From: Paludisphaera mucosa
Lineage (GTDB): Bacteria > Planctomycetota > Planctomycetia > Isosphaerales > Isosphaeraceae
Length of the DNA stretch: 64,000 bases
Direction: 5' to 3'
Assembly: GCF_029589435.1 (NCBI RefSeq)
Contig: NZ_JARRAG010000002.1
Span: 4,712,001-4,776,000 of the forward strand
Of this stretch, positions 17,988 through 27,450 are shown in pieces. The notes under the pieces were generated by a model, which was given only the letters and a program-made list of their open reading frames with translations, was not told the origin of the DNA and did not search any database. Position numbers and translations under genes: made by a program. Within the stretch, counting starts at the first letter, position 1, and each line of letters opens with the position of its first letter.

Positions 17988-19859
17988 TCAGCCGGCCAGG
18001 TACCACGGGACGTTGATCACGACCACCCGGCGGAAGCCGCTGAGGCGGAGGTAGGCCTTGATGAGCGCCGCCGTCTGGTTGTGGAGCACGTAGTGATACC
18101 ACCGCGTCCCCACCATCTCGGGGACGATCACGGCGATGTCGCGGCCGGGGTGGGCCCGCGCCAGGTCCGACACGACTTCCTTGAGCGGCCCGTAGAGCCG
18201 CCGGTACGGGGAGTAGACGACGATCAGCTTCGGCGCGGGGAGGTGCTCGGCCCGGGTCGGCGCCCTCACGAGCGTCTCCCAGCCGTCTTCCAGGGCGGCC
18301 ATGGCCTGCTCGTCGCCGGCGATGTGCAGGGCGTAGATCTCGGGCGAGATCTTCAGGGCGAACCGCATCGCCTTGCGGGTGACCGCGCTCCAGCCGCGGA
18401 TCGGCAGCAGCACCAGGGGCGGCTCCAGGCCCGCGGCGTCGAGGGGCTCGGCGGTCGCCACCTCGCGGCCGACGGCCTGGTAGTGGGCGCGGACGCCCCG
18501 GAAGAGGAGCAAGAGCCCCGGGACCAGCAGGACCATGACCCAGGCGCCCTCGACGAACTTGGAGACCAGCACGACGGCCAGCGTCACGGCCGTGCAGGAG
18601 GCCCCCGCGGCGTTGATCGCCGCCGACCGGCCGGCGTGGCCCCCGCCCACGCGCCGCCAGTGGGCCACCATGCCCGCCTGCGAGAGCGTGAAGGCCAGGA
18701 AGGCGCCGACCGCGAACAGGGGGATCAGGTTGTCGGTGATCCCGTCGAACACGATCAGCAGCCCGGCCGACAGGGCCGCCAGCACGAGGATGCCCTGCGA
18801 GTAGACGAGCCGACGTCCCCGGTGGGCGAACCCGGCGGGCAGGTAGCCGTCCTGCGCGACGACCCGGCAGAGCCGGGGGAAGTCGGCGAAGCCGGTGTTG
18901 GCCGAGAGGGCCAGCACGGCGAGCACCGAGCCGATCGTGACGTAATAGAAGGCCCCGCGGCCCACCACGGCGGCCACGAGTTGCGAGATGATGCTCTGGT
19001 AGCCGGCCCGGCCGGGCTCGGTGGCGGCGATCCCGTACGCCCGGCACAGGTAGGCGATCCCCGCGAGCATGACGGCCAAAACGGCGATGATCGCCGTCAG
19101 GGTGCGGCGGGCGTGGGGGACCGCGGGCTCGCGGAAGGCGCCCACGCCGTTGCTCACCGCCTCGACCCCGGTCATGGCCGTGCACCCGCTGGCGAACGCC
19201 CGCATCAGGATCCAGAGCCCCGCCGCCGACTCGGCCGGGAGCGGGCTCGGCGGCACCTCGACGGCCGCCGGCCGGCCGCCGGCCAGCCACGCCTTGACGA
19301 CGCCGATCGCCAGCACGGCCAGCAGCGAGGCGATGAACAGGTACGTCGGCGCCAGGAAGGCCACGCCCGACTCCCGCGTCCCCCGGAGGTTGACGGCCGT
19401 GATCATCGCCAGGATCAGCAGGCACAGGGCCAGCGTGTAGGGCTGGAACGAGGGCAAGGCCGACACCAGCGCCCCGACCCCCGCCGAGACGCCGACCGCC
19501 ACGACCAGCACGTAGTCGAGCATCAGCGCCGCGGCGGCGAACAGGCCGGCCGTCTCGCCCAGGTTCTCGCGGGCGACGGTGTACGACCCGCCGCCGTGGG
19601 GGTACGCGGCGATCGTCTGGCGGTAGGAGAAATAGACGACCAGCAGCAGGGTGATGATCAGCGTGCTGATCGGCCCGATGTAGCCCACGCCGGCCGGGCC
19701 GAGCGGGATCAGCAGCGTCAGCGCGGCCTCGGGCCCGTACGCCGCCGAGCCGAGCGCGTCGAGGCCGAGCATCGGGATGCCGGCCCAGACGCCCACCCGC
19801 TGCTCGCCCTCCTCATAGGTCGCCAGCCGCCGGCCGAAGAGATAATCGGTGATCGCCAT
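17988..19859 (-). CDS. APC-superfamily permease, KimA-like
   Basis: A 623-residue inner-membrane transporter with about twelve spans followed by a cytoplasmic C-terminal region of about 160 residues. The first third contains LGLDALGSAAYGPEAALTLL and YFSYRQTIAAYPHGGGSYTV, closely patterned on KimA (YdaO), a proton-coupled potassium importer, and unlike ordinary amino-acid permeases. The C-terminal part (VLLPIRGWSAVTRKAMRFAL, then IVVYSPYRRLYGPL) has a UspA-like alternation and may be a regulatory nucleotide-sensing domain, as in KimA. Start ATG at 19859 is favoured by GGGAG seven bases upstream; longer starts lack signals. No neighbouring gene tells the substrate. K+ uptake is the best guess, an amino-acid substrate the alternative. 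Confidence 0.8.
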   Translation of the reverse strand: MAITDYLFGRRLATYEEGEQRVGVWAGIPMLGLDALGSAAYGPEAALTLLIPLGPAGVGYIGPISTLIITLLLVVYFSYRQTIAAYPHGGGSYTVARENLGETAGLFAAAALMLDYVLVVAVGVSAGVGALVSALPSFQPYTLALCLLILAMITAVNLRGTRESGVAFLAPTYLFIASLLAVLAIGVVKAWLAGGRPAAVEVPPSPLPAESAAGLWILMRAFASGCTAMTGVEAVSNGVGAFREPAVPHARRTLTAIIAVLAVMLAGIAYLCRAYGIAATEPGRAGYQSIISQLVAAVVGRGAFYYVTIGSVLAVLALSANTGFADFPRLCRVVAQDGYLPAGFAHRGRRLVYSQGILVLAALSAGLLIVFDGITDNLIPLFAVGAFLAFTLSQAGMVAHWRRVGGGHAGRSAAINAAGASCTAVTLAVVLVSKFVEGAWVMVLLVPGLLLLFRGVRAHYQAVGREVATAEPLDAAGLEPPLVLLPIRGWSAVTRKAMRFALKISPEIYALHIAGDEQAMAALEDGWETLVRAPTRAEHLPAPKLIVVYSPYRRLYGPLKEVVSDLARAHPGRDIAVIVPEMVGTRWYHYVLHNQTAALIKAYLRLSGFRRVVVINVPWYLAG

Positions 19860-19977
19860 CGCGGGACTCCCGCCCCGGGACGAGGATCGGCGAGGCCCTC
19901 GCCCGTCGATCGTCGGCGTCCCGGAGCGACGGAGCATCATACACCCCGCGGCCGGGCCATGCACCGCCGGGCCGGCT

Positions 19978-22932
19978 TCACGGCCCGGCCGTGCGGACGT
20001 CGCCCAGGTCGCGGGCCTCGCCGGGCCGGAGGACCAGGTCCTCGAAGGCCGTGCCGACGAGCGAGCCCTTCTGGAAGACCTCGGCGCCGTAGCGTCGGCC
20101 GGGGACCAGGCGTTCGAAGCGGAATCGGCCGTCGCCGTCGGCCTGGATCACGGGGAGCACGCCCACGCCCGGGTCGTCCCCCGCGGCGAGCCTCCGACGG
20201 GTCCCCATGTCGAGGAACGTCTTCTCCGGGACGCCCGCCGACCCTCGGGCGTCGACGATCCGGCCGGTCACGGACGCCCAGGGTTGGAGCGTGACGGTGT
20301 AGGGCGCGTCGTCGTCGCCCCGGGCGACGAGGTCGCCGGCCAGCTTCCGCCCCTCGTGGACGAACGTGATGCGGCGGCCGCGCCCCGGGTCGAGCTTCGA
20401 GATCGCGGCGGTCGCGGCGCGGAGGCGGGGCTCCTGGTCTCCGGGGTGCAGGGTCAGGCCGTCGGGGACGACGCCGACGAGGGGCCTTCCGTCGGGGTCG
20501 AGGAGCGTCACGGTCCTGGGCCGGTCGCGCACGACGGTCGCCGAGAGTTCCAGCGGGCCCGAGCCGACGGGCGGGTCCGCGAGCGCGATCGCCGCGTAGT
20601 CTTCCTGCCGATGCCAGTTCGGACCCAGGATCAGGTACTCCCCGTCGCCGTAGGACGTGCGGGCTTCCTGCTCGGTCCAGTCCGCCTTGCCGGGGGCGAA
20701 GAACGCCTTGGGGTCGACGAACGGCGGGCGGAGGCCGCGGACGCTCGGCGTCTGCACCAGGACCGCCGCGGGGCCGGGGGCCAGGACCCCCTCGTACACG
20801 CCCGGGTCCGTCCGCAAGGCCCGGCCGACCGGACGCTGGCCGACTGCGACGACTCCCGGGGGCAGGGAGGCCAGGTAGGGGTTCGGCGAGACGGCGTAAG
20901 AGTCCACCGTCGCCTCGACCGGGGCCCCCGCCTCGTCGACGACCTTCAGTCGGTACGGCACGCCCCGTAGGCACTCGATCACCACCCCGTCGCGGCGGTC
21001 GACGACCGTGGAGGCGGGCAGATAAGGCCGACCGGGCCCCGGCGCAGCGGCGAGCCGGAGCGGCTGCCGCGCGGCGGCCGCCGCCATCGGATCGGCCGGG
21101 AGCGGGCCGACCGGCTCGAGTTCCTCGGGGAGGATGCCCCGCATGGTGAAACGGCCGTCGGGCCCGGTGACGACGTCCTCCGGCCTCGGCGACCCGTCGC
21201 CCCGGCCGACCCGGACGCCGGCGAGCGGCTCGCGGGTGTCGCCGGCGATCACGAGGCCCGAGACCGCGACCGAGCGGTCGCGGTCGAGGCTCGCCGTGAA
21301 GCTCGCGCCGTGGGTCGTGTGGGCCGGGCGGCCCTGCATGTCCCGTTCCGTGGTGGGCACGTCGGCGGTCTCGCGGGTCACGACGGTCAGGTAGCAGTCG
21401 GCGAAGCCGGAGGCGGAGACGCGCAGGTAGGCGACGCGGTCGGCCCCCAGGCCCGTCATGCGGAAGCGGCCCTCGGCGTCGGTCGCGACCTGTGAGGGGA
21501 CGCCCGGCAGGACCTCGGGCGGTGAGATCGGCCGGCCGTTGCAGGCGCCGCCGAGGATCGTCCGGACCTGGACGAGATAGCCGTCGAGGTCATTACGGTC
21601 CGGGATCGTGAGAGTTTCCAGCCGCACGCGGGCGCCGGCGACCGGTCGCCCCTCGGGGTCGACGATCCGGCCGCGGATGGGGACGTCGCGTACGAGTCGC
21701 AGGGTCAGGTCGGCGCCCTTGATCGGATCCCAGTGGGAACGGAACGAGGAAGCGCCCTCGCCCCAGGTGCGAGCCCAGTCCGGGGCGTAGCCGTCGGCCC
21801 CGGCCGCCATCAGGCCCTCGCGGCGCGCGGGGAGGCCGTCGAGGCTCTCGAACGTCATGTCGGCGGCCTCGAACGCGAACCGGCCGTCCGGCCGGCTCAG
21901 GGCCCGGGCGGGGCCGAGGTCCCGGGGCGTCCCTTCGCCGCGCGGCGCGACGTAGATCCGGGCCCCTGCGATGGGCCGCCCCTCGCGGTCGACCACCCGG
22001 CCCGCGAACCGGCCGGCGTTCGCGGGGGCGTCGGGGTCGGGAGCGGGCTCGGGCTCCGGGGGAGGGGCGGTCGCGGGGGCCTGCCGAAGGGACTTTCTCG
22101 GCGGCGGCTCGCTCGGGGCGGCGGCCGCGAGCAGTCCCCCCGCGAGGAAGGCGGCGACGGTCAGGGCGGCGGCCGACTTGAGGGCGGCCCACGGCGCCAC
22201 AGCCCGGGCGGCGAGGGCGGCGACGGCGGGCGTCGGACGCGCGCCCGCCGCGAGCGAGGACGCCGCCTCGAACGCGGCCCGCCGGGCGACCGCGAGGGCG
22301 GGGGCGAACGGCGTCGGGAACGCCGTCGCGGGGTCGACGCCGCGGCGTGCGAGACCGTCGCGGAGCTTCCGCCTCGCGCGGGCGAGGCGGCCCCCGACCG
22401 TCCCCGCCGGGCAGCCGAGCACCGCCGCGGCCTGCTCGCGGGTCAGCCCCTCGAGGTCGCAGAGCACGATCGCCGCCCGATACCGCTCGGGAAGGCGGCC
22501 GACCTCCTGGCGGATCACGGCGAGCAATTCCGACCGTTCGGCGTCGGCCCCCGACCCCGCCTCCGGACCCGGCCGCGACGCCTCGCGACGCCGGCGGCGG
22601 GCCTGAGAAAGGCGGTCTTGCCGAGCGACGCGACGGGCGACCCGGTACAGCCAGCCCCCGAGCGACGGCCCGACGGGGAAGGTCCCGATGCGCTTCAGGA
22701 GGACGAGGAACGTCGCCTGGAAGGCGTCCTCGGCGTCGGCGGCGTCCAGCACGCCGCGGCAGGCCCCCATGACCAGGGGGCCGTGCCGCGCCACGAGCGC
22801 GGCGAACGCCTCGGGGTCCCGGCCCGCGGCGAATCGCTCGACGAGCTGCGCGTCGGTCAGGGCCGAGACGGCACCCTCGTCGAGGAGGCGGAGCAGGAGG
22901 GGCGTCGGGCGGGCGGAGAGTTCTCGGGGCAT
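19978..22932 (-). CDS. ECF sigma factor fused to membrane span and CarboxypepD_reg repeats
   Basis: A 984-residue protein. Residues 42-110 are sigma region 2 (RHGPLVMGACRGVL, then AEDAFQATFLVLLKR) and 145-195 region 4 (RYRAAIVLCDLEGLTREQAA and GTVGGRLARARRKLRDGL). A hydrophobic segment at 252-272 (KSAAALTVAAFLAGGLLAAA) is a likely membrane span. The rest, about 700 residues, lies presumably in the periplasm and holds at least five carboxypeptidase-regulatory-like beta domains (RVVDREGRPIAGARIYV, RGRIVDPEGRPVAGARVRLE, VTLLDPDGRPLVGV and others). Such membrane-tethered planctomycete ECF factors are known in outline; no separate anti-sigma gene is adjacent. A plausible mode is sensing outside and release of the sigma part by proteolysis. 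ATG at 22932 has GGGAG at fair spacing. Confidence 0.88.
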   Translation of the reverse strand: MPRELSARPTPLLLRLLDEGAVSALTDAQLVERFAAGRDPEAFAALVARHGPLVMGACRGVLDAADAEDAFQATFLVLLKRIGTFPVGPSLGGWLYRVARRVARQDRLSQARRRRREASRPGPEAGSGADAERSELLAVIRQEVGRLPERYRAAIVLCDLEGLTREQAAAVLGCPAGTVGGRLARARRKLRDGLARRGVDPATAFPTPFAPALAVARRAAFEAASSLAAGARPTPAVAALAARAVAPWAALKSAAALTVAAFLAGGLLAAAAPSEPPPRKSLRQAPATAPPPEPEPAPDPDAPANAGRFAGRVVDREGRPIAGARIYVAPRGEGTPRDLGPARALSRPDGRFAFEAADMTFESLDGLPARREGLMAAGADGYAPDWARTWGEGASSFRSHWDPIKGADLTLRLVRDVPIRGRIVDPEGRPVAGARVRLETLTIPDRNDLDGYLVQVRTILGGACNGRPISPPEVLPGVPSQVATDAEGRFRMTGLGADRVAYLRVSASGFADCYLTVVTRETADVPTTERDMQGRPAHTTHGASFTASLDRDRSVAVSGLVIAGDTREPLAGVRVGRGDGSPRPEDVVTGPDGRFTMRGILPEELEPVGPLPADPMAAAAARQPLRLAAAPGPGRPYLPASTVVDRRDGVVIECLRGVPYRLKVVDEAGAPVEATVDSYAVSPNPYLASLPPGVVAVGQRPVGRALRTDPGVYEGVLAPGPAAVLVQTPSVRGLRPPFVDPKAFFAPGKADWTEQEARTSYGDGEYLILGPNWHRQEDYAAIALADPPVGSGPLELSATVVRDRPRTVTLLDPDGRPLVGVVPDGLTLHPGDQEPRLRAATAAISKLDPGRGRRITFVHEGRKLAGDLVARGDDDAPYTVTLQPWASVTGRIVDARGSAGVPEKTFLDMGTRRRLAAGDDPGVGVLPVIQADGDGRFRFERLVPGRRYGAEVFQKGSLVGTAFEDLVLRPGEARDLGDVRTAGP

Positions 22933-23069
22933 CGGATCGGGCTCCCTCGGCCGGTCGGGACGGGAGCGAGGCGCGGCCGCCGCGTCCTCGCCGTTCCACC
23001 GAAGAGGAATGGTCGCCGGGCCCCGACTTGATACGCCTTTTCCCCCTCGCGGGGCGTGGGCCCGCCCGA

Positions 23070-24038
23070 TCAGCCCCCGGCGACGCGCCGGCGGGCGTCG
23101 GCGAGCATGTCGGCGAGGGTCTGGTCGATGGGGAAGACCGGCTCCCAGCCGACGGCGGCGCGGAGCTTGGAGGGGTCGGCGACGAGGTAGGGGAGGTCGA
23201 CGGCGCGGACGCGGGCGGGGTCGATGCGGACCGCGATGGGCTTCGTGGCCAGGGCGAGGAAGCGGTCGAGGGCGTCGGTCAGCTTCAGGCCGCGGCCGGT
23301 GCCGAGGTTGTAGATCTCGCCGGCCTTGCCGCCCTGGGCGAGCAGGCGGTAGGCGCGGACGACGTCGCGGACGTCGGTGTAGTCGCGGACCACGTCCAGG
23401 TTGCCGACCTCGACGGCGTCCTTGAGCCCGGCCTCGACCTCGGCGACCTGGTGCGCCAGCGTCGCCAGCACGTACCGGGGCGACTGCCGGGGGCCGGCGT
23501 GGTTGAACGGCCGTGCCATGACCACGTCGAGGCCGTCGGACAGGTGCATCTGAACGCCCAGCAGGTCGGCCGCCGCCTTGCTGGCCGAGTACGGGTTGTT
23601 GGGCCGCAGCGGGCACGACTCCGTGACCGGGATGAACTCCGGCGGCGGGTCGCCGTAGCAGACGCCCGAGCCCACGATCACCACCCGGGGCTTCGGCGCG
23701 AGGCCCGCCTCCTTCACCGCCGACAGCAGGTTGAGCGTCCCGCCCAGGTTCAGCGCCCAGGTCCCCCGGGGGTCGTCGAAGCTGGCCCGGGGGTTCGACT
23801 GCGCCGCGAGGTGGTAGATGGCCTCGGGCTGCTTGCGGCGGAGGAGGTCGGCCAGCTCGGCCTGGTCGACGTCCATCAGGTCGAGGCGCTCGATGCGGAC
23901 CGAGCGCGCCAGCTCGGCCAGGTCGTCCGGGAACCGGCCCGACGCCGAGACGCCCGCCACCTGATCGCCGCTCGCCAGCAGATGCTCGGCCAGATGCCCG
24001 CCCACGAACCCGCTGATCCCCGTCACGAACGCTCGCAC
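23070..24038 (-). CDS. GDP-4-dehydro-6-deoxy-mannose reductase-type SDR
   Basis: A 322-residue cytoplasmic extended short-chain dehydrogenase. The Rossmann start TGISGFVGGHL gives G7-x2-G10-x2-G13; the catalytic set is S124 (VGSGVCYG), Y150 and K154 (NPYSASK). NHAGPRQSPRYVL and RDYTDVRDVVRAYRLL are the segments typical of Rmd and related GDP-sugar reductases that make GDP-D-rhamnose or 6-deoxy sugars for surface glycans. It lies 43 bases downstream of RfbB on the same strand, so the two are probably co-transcribed. Whether the nucleotide is GDP or dTDP cannot be settled by eye; the RfbB partner would allow a dTDP-4-keto-sugar substrate. Confidence 0.85.
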   Translation of the reverse strand: MRAFVTGISGFVGGHLAEHLLASGDQVAGVSASGRFPDDLAELARSVRIERLDLMDVDQAELADLLRRKQPEAIYHLAAQSNPRASFDDPRGTWALNLGGTLNLLSAVKEAGLAPKPRVVIVGSGVCYGDPPPEFIPVTESCPLRPNNPYSASKAAADLLGVQMHLSDGLDVVMARPFNHAGPRQSPRYVLATLAHQVAEVEAGLKDAVEVGNLDVVRDYTDVRDVVRAYRLLAQGGKAGEIYNLGTGRGLKLTDALDRFLALATKPIAVRIDPARVRAVDLPYLVADPSKLRAAVGWEPVFPIDQTLADMLADARRRVAGG

Positions 24039-24081
24039 GGCGGTCGGCCCCCCATCGCCTTCGGTCGTCGCCCGTCCCGCC

Positions 24082-25092
24082 TCAGCCCGCGTGCCCGCGG
24101 TACGCGCCCGACTTCACGCGGTCGACCCAGTGCGAGTTGGCCTTGTACCAGGCGACGGTGTCTTCCAGGCCCTTCTCGAAGGTGACGCTCGGCGTCCAGC
24201 CCAGCTCGCGCTCGGACTTGGCGGTGTCGACGGCGTAGCGGCGGTCGTGGCCGGGGCGGTCGGTGACGTACTTGATCAGGGCCTCGGTCTTGCCGGTCAG
24301 CTTCAGGACGGCCTTGGTGACCTCCATGTTGTACCGCTCGCTGCGGCCGCCGAAGTTGTAGACCTCGCCGGCCTTCCCCTTCCGCAGGGCGGCGTCGACG
24401 CCCCGGCAGTGGTCGACGACGTGGATCCAGTCGCGGACCTGCATGCCGTCGCCGTAGACCGGCACCGGCACGTCCGCCAGGGCGTTGGTGATGAACAGGG
24501 GGATCAGCTTCTCGGGGAACTGGTACGGCCCGTAGTTGTTCGAGCACCGGGTCGTGACGACGTCCATCCCGTGGGTGTGGAACGCGGCGCGGACGAGCAG
24601 GTCGGAGCCCGCCTTGCTGGCCGAGTAGGGGCTGTTGGGGGTGAGCGGGGTCTCCTCGGTGAACGCCGGGTCCTTGGGCCCGAGGGTGCCGTAGACCTCG
24701 TCGGTCGAGACGTGGACGAACCGGGGGACCTTGGCCGCTCGGGCGGCGTCCAGCAGGTTCTGGGTGCCGATGACGTTGGTCCGCAGGAAGGGCGTGGCGT
24801 CGTGGATCGAGCGGTCGACGTGGCTCTCGGCCGCGAAGTGGACGACCGCGTCGAATCCGCCGTCGGCGATCAGCTTCGTCACGAACGGCCGGTCGGCGAT
24901 GTCGCCGTGGACGAACGTGTAGCGGGGGTCGCCCGCCAGGTCGGCCAGGTTGTCGGGATTGCCGGCGTAGGTGAGCGCGTCCAGGTTCGTGATCGCCAGC
25001 TCGGGATGGTTTTCGAGCTGCAGCCGGACGAAGTTGGCCCCGATGAACCCGCAGCCGCCGGTGACGAGAATCCGCTTCAACGAGGATGCCAT
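24082..25092 (-). CDS. rfbB: dTDP-glucose 4,6-dehydratase
   Basis: A 336-residue NAD-dependent enzyme that turns dTDP-glucose into dTDP-4-keto-6-deoxyglucose, the entry step to rhamnose and many deoxysugars of surface polysaccharides. Clear marks are G12-G-C-G-F-I-G18 in the Rossmann fold, the active-site triplet T130-D131-E132 (HVSTDEVYG), Y156 and K160 (SPYSASK), and the family segments HFAAESHVDRSI and TRCSNNYGPYQFPEKLIPL. Length is normal for the family. It heads a two-gene unit with the reductase downstream; the rest of the rhamnose genes (rfbA, C, D) are not in this window. Confidence 0.96.
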   Translation of the reverse strand: MASSLKRILVTGGCGFIGANFVRLQLENHPELAITNLDALTYAGNPDNLADLAGDPRYTFVHGDIADRPFVTKLIADGGFDAVVHFAAESHVDRSIHDATPFLRTNVIGTQNLLDAARAAKVPRFVHVSTDEVYGTLGPKDPAFTEETPLTPNSPYSASKAGSDLLVRAAFHTHGMDVVTTRCSNNYGPYQFPEKLIPLFITNALADVPVPVYGDGMQVRDWIHVVDHCRGVDAALRKGKAGEVYNFGGRSERYNMEVTKAVLKLTGKTEALIKYVTDRPGHDRRYAVDTAKSERELGWTPSVTFEKGLEDTVAWYKANSHWVDRVKSGAYRGHAG

Positions 25093-25534
25093 GATCGCCC
25101 TCTAACCCGCCCCGAGCCGTCCGAATTTCTCGTCGCACGCGTGACTGGCCAGGGTAATGGGCGCAAGCCCTGACCGCAAGGCGGATTGCCGCCGTCGATC
25201 GGTCTCCCGAGGTCGAGCGGAACGGACGCTTCGAGTCGGCGTCGCGCGAGGCAACGACGGCGGGGGCCCGCACGGCCCCGTCGGGCGGCCGGCGTAGCGG
25301 GAACTCGGCCGACGGCGAGGAGGCGTCGGATCGCGGCCGGGGGAGGAGGATGAAACCCGCCCTGAGGCTCCAAGGATCGGGAGCCGGGCGAACTTCCCGA
25401 CGAGATCATCAGGTCTTCATAAATCCTTCATGTCGCCCCGTACACTAGTGGAACACCCTCCACTACGTCAGCCATCGTGCCGAAACGCCCCCTTGCCGTC
25501 GGGCGGCCGGATCGTCATACCCCGAGGAGTTTCC
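25093..25534. other. Divergent promoter region between rfbB and DUF1559 gene
   Basis: A 442-base region with no convincing gene. A 7-bp hairpin or operator-like inverted repeat, TAGTGGA-ACACCC-TCCACTA, lies at 25446-25465, about 70 bases before the DUF1559 start, just after a locally AT-rich stretch (TTCATAAATCCTTCAT, 25417-25432) that could form part of a promoter. Confidence 0.4.
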
Positions 25535-26572
25535 TTGAACGTCACGCGCCTTCCTCTCCGCCGTCGGACCGGCTTCACGCTGATCGAGCTGCTGGTCGTC
25601 ATCGCCATCATCGCCGTCCTGATCTCGCTGCTGCTGCCGGCCGTGCAGGCGGCGCGCGAGGCGGCCCGCCGGGCCCAGTGCGTCAACAACCTGAAGCAGG
25701 TGGGCCTGGGCCTGCACAACTTCGAGAGCACGAACAGCTTCTTCCCGCCGTCGGGCATCCGCGGCTCCGGCGTCTGCCGGCCGATGAACATCAACGTAGG
25801 CCCCGACGGCAAGATCCCGACCGGCGGCATGTCCACCTCCAGCTACGTCTTCACGCACATCCTGCCCTACATGGAGCAGCAGCCGCTCTACGCCGCCTAC
25901 AACATCAAGCTGGACTTCCGCCGCGCCGACAACTCGACGGCCGTCGCCACCCTGATCCCGAGCCTGCTCTGCCCGTCGTCGGCCAACGGCGAGAAGTACC
26001 ACAGCTTCAGCGACTCGGCCGGCGACGCGAGCGTCTGCGGCGGCCCGTTCACGAACGTCCGGACGGCCGTCACCGACTACGCCGTGAGCAACGGCGCCGA
26101 GGAGAACTTCGTCAAGTCGGGCCTCAGCGACCTGACGGATTGGGGCCAGCTCGCGATGCTCCGGAACGTCACCGGCGGCGAGCCCGACAACGTCACGCGG
26201 ATCGCCCAGGTGACCGACGGCCTCTCCAACACGATCATGATGAGCGAGTCCGCGGGCCGGCCCCACCTGTACCTCCGCGGCGGCCGCAGGCACCCGACGG
26301 TGGTCCCCGGCGAGGGCTCCGCCGGCGGCTGGGCCGACTACGACACGGGCTACACCCTCCACAGCTACACCCTCGACGGCAGCAAGACCCCCGGCCCCTG
26401 CTTCACGAGCTGCTACAACGGCAACGAGGACTACTCGTTCCACCCCGGCGGCGGCAACTACCTGATGGGCGACGGCTCCGTCCGATTCATCAAGGGGACC
26501 TCCGACATCCGGATCTACGTCCGCCTGCTCACCCGGGGCCTGGGCGAGGTCCTCTCCAGCGACCAGTACTGA
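25535..26572 (+). CDS. DUF1559 pseudopilin-like protein (H-x9-DG type)
   Basis: A 345-residue second member of the family. Prepilin leader [13 protein letters not shown] with cleavage at G13/F14, E18 at position +5 and the hydrophobic helix; then [20 protein letters not shown]. The C-terminal signature is H303-x9-D313-G314 ([17 protein letters not shown]). TTG at 25535 is taken as start because GAGGAG stands seven bases upstream and the resulting leader has normal length; a longer frame from 25430 would give an unlikely 48-residue leader. It is followed after 24 bases by a lipoprotein gene, the usual pairing. It is not close in sequence to the DUF1559 protein at 10992 beyond the shared ends. 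Confidence 0.93.
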   Translation: MNVTRLPLRRRTGFTLIELLVVIAIIAVLISLLLPAVQAAREAARRAQCVNNLKQVGLGLHNFESTNSFFPPSGIRGSGVCRPMNINVGPDGKIPTGGMSTSSYVFTHILPYMEQQPLYAAYNIKLDFRRADNSTAVATLIPSLLCPSSANGEKYHSFSDSAGDASVCGGPFTNVRTAVTDYAVSNGAEENFVKSGLSDLTDWGQLAMLRNVTGGEPDNVTRIAQVTDGLSNTIMMSESAGRPHLYLRGGRRHPTVVPGEGSAGGWADYDTGYTLHSYTLDGSKTPGPCFTSCYNGNEDYSFHPGGGNYLMGDGSVRFIKGTSDIRIYVRLLTRGLGEVLSSDQY

Positions 26573-26596
26573 TCGACCGACGACAGGATCCCGACC

Positions 26597-27154
26597 ATGC
26601 TCCGCCGCCTCGGATTCGCCCCCCTCGCCGCCGCCCTGGCCCTCGCCGGCCTCGGCTGCGGCGAGGACCTGGGCTATCAACTCCCCGTCCACCCCACCTC
26701 CGGAAAGGTCGCCTGGAAGGGCGAGCCGGTGAAGGGGGCGTTCGTGAGGTTCCACCCCGTCGACCCCAGGTCCGTCCAGCCCCCGCCCGGCGAGCAAGGC
26801 CCGCCGATCGCCCTGACGACCGCGACCGAAGCGGACGGGACGTTCGTCATGAGCTCCTACTACGCCGACGACGGGGTCCCGGCCGGCGACTACGTCGTCA
26901 CCGTGACCCCCGCCGGCGCCGCGATCGAGGCCGCCGCCCCGGGCGAGGAGGACGCCGGGCCGCACCCCGACGACCTCGCGCCGGCCGAACGCAAGAACGC
27001 CGCCTGGCCCACCTTCGCCCGGCTCTACCGCGACCCCGCCACGTCCCCCCTCAAGGCCGCCGTCAAGCCGGGCGGCGAGAACCGCTTCACCTTCGACCTG
27101 AGCGCCGTCGACCCCAGGCCCGGCCGCTCCCGGGCCGCCGCAGACGTCAACTGA
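26597..27154 (+). CDS. Lipoprotein with carboxypeptidase-regulatory-like domain
   Basis: A 185-residue lipoprotein; signal peptide with lipobox G-L-G-C, lipid cysteine C21. The mature part has the planctomycete transthyretin/CarboxypepD_reg pattern: SGKVAWKGEPVKGAFVRFHP, a TEADGTFVMSSYYADDGVPA turn, GDYVVTVTP, and the late LYRDPATSPLKAAVKPGGEN segment that is typical of lipoproteins encoded next to DUF1559 genes. It is 24 bases downstream of such a gene and surely in its operon. Function is unknown; a structural or chaperone-like role for the surface DUF1559 protein is a guess. Confidence 0.88.
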   Translation: MLRRLGFAPLAAALALAGLGCGEDLGYQLPVHPTSGKVAWKGEPVKGAFVRFHPVDPRSVQPPPGEQGPPIALTTATEADGTFVMSSYYADDGVPAGDYVVTVTPAGAAIEAAAPGEEDAGPHPDDLAPAERKNAAWPTFARLYRDPATSPLKAAVKPGGENRFTFDLSAVDPRPGRSRAAADVN

Positions 27155-27450
27155 CCGGCCCTCGCCGAAATCGGCTTCGTCTTGGCTTCATTCGCGTCTC
27201 GCGCCAACGAAGCCATCTGACGCAAGTCTCTTTGCAACAGGTCTTTGTCGCGAGAAATCGGCTCGTCCGGCCGCTGGCGCTCGATCACGTTTTTCGCCCC
27301 TCGATCGTCTTCCGCATCGCCTCGCCTCCCCCCGACTCGACCCCCCCGCGCGCACCGCCCCCATGCCGACTATGGGACCGATCCGCCGAACAGGGAGGCC
27401 TCTGGGGAGGGAAAGAGCCCGGAAGCCGTCGGAGACGCCGACGAAGGCGC

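Noticed and set aside
27213-27236. TTTGCAAC resembling the -12 half of a sigma-54 promoter
   Set aside because: The -24 position has GC instead of GG, and no gene follows on that strand for more than 1 kb.
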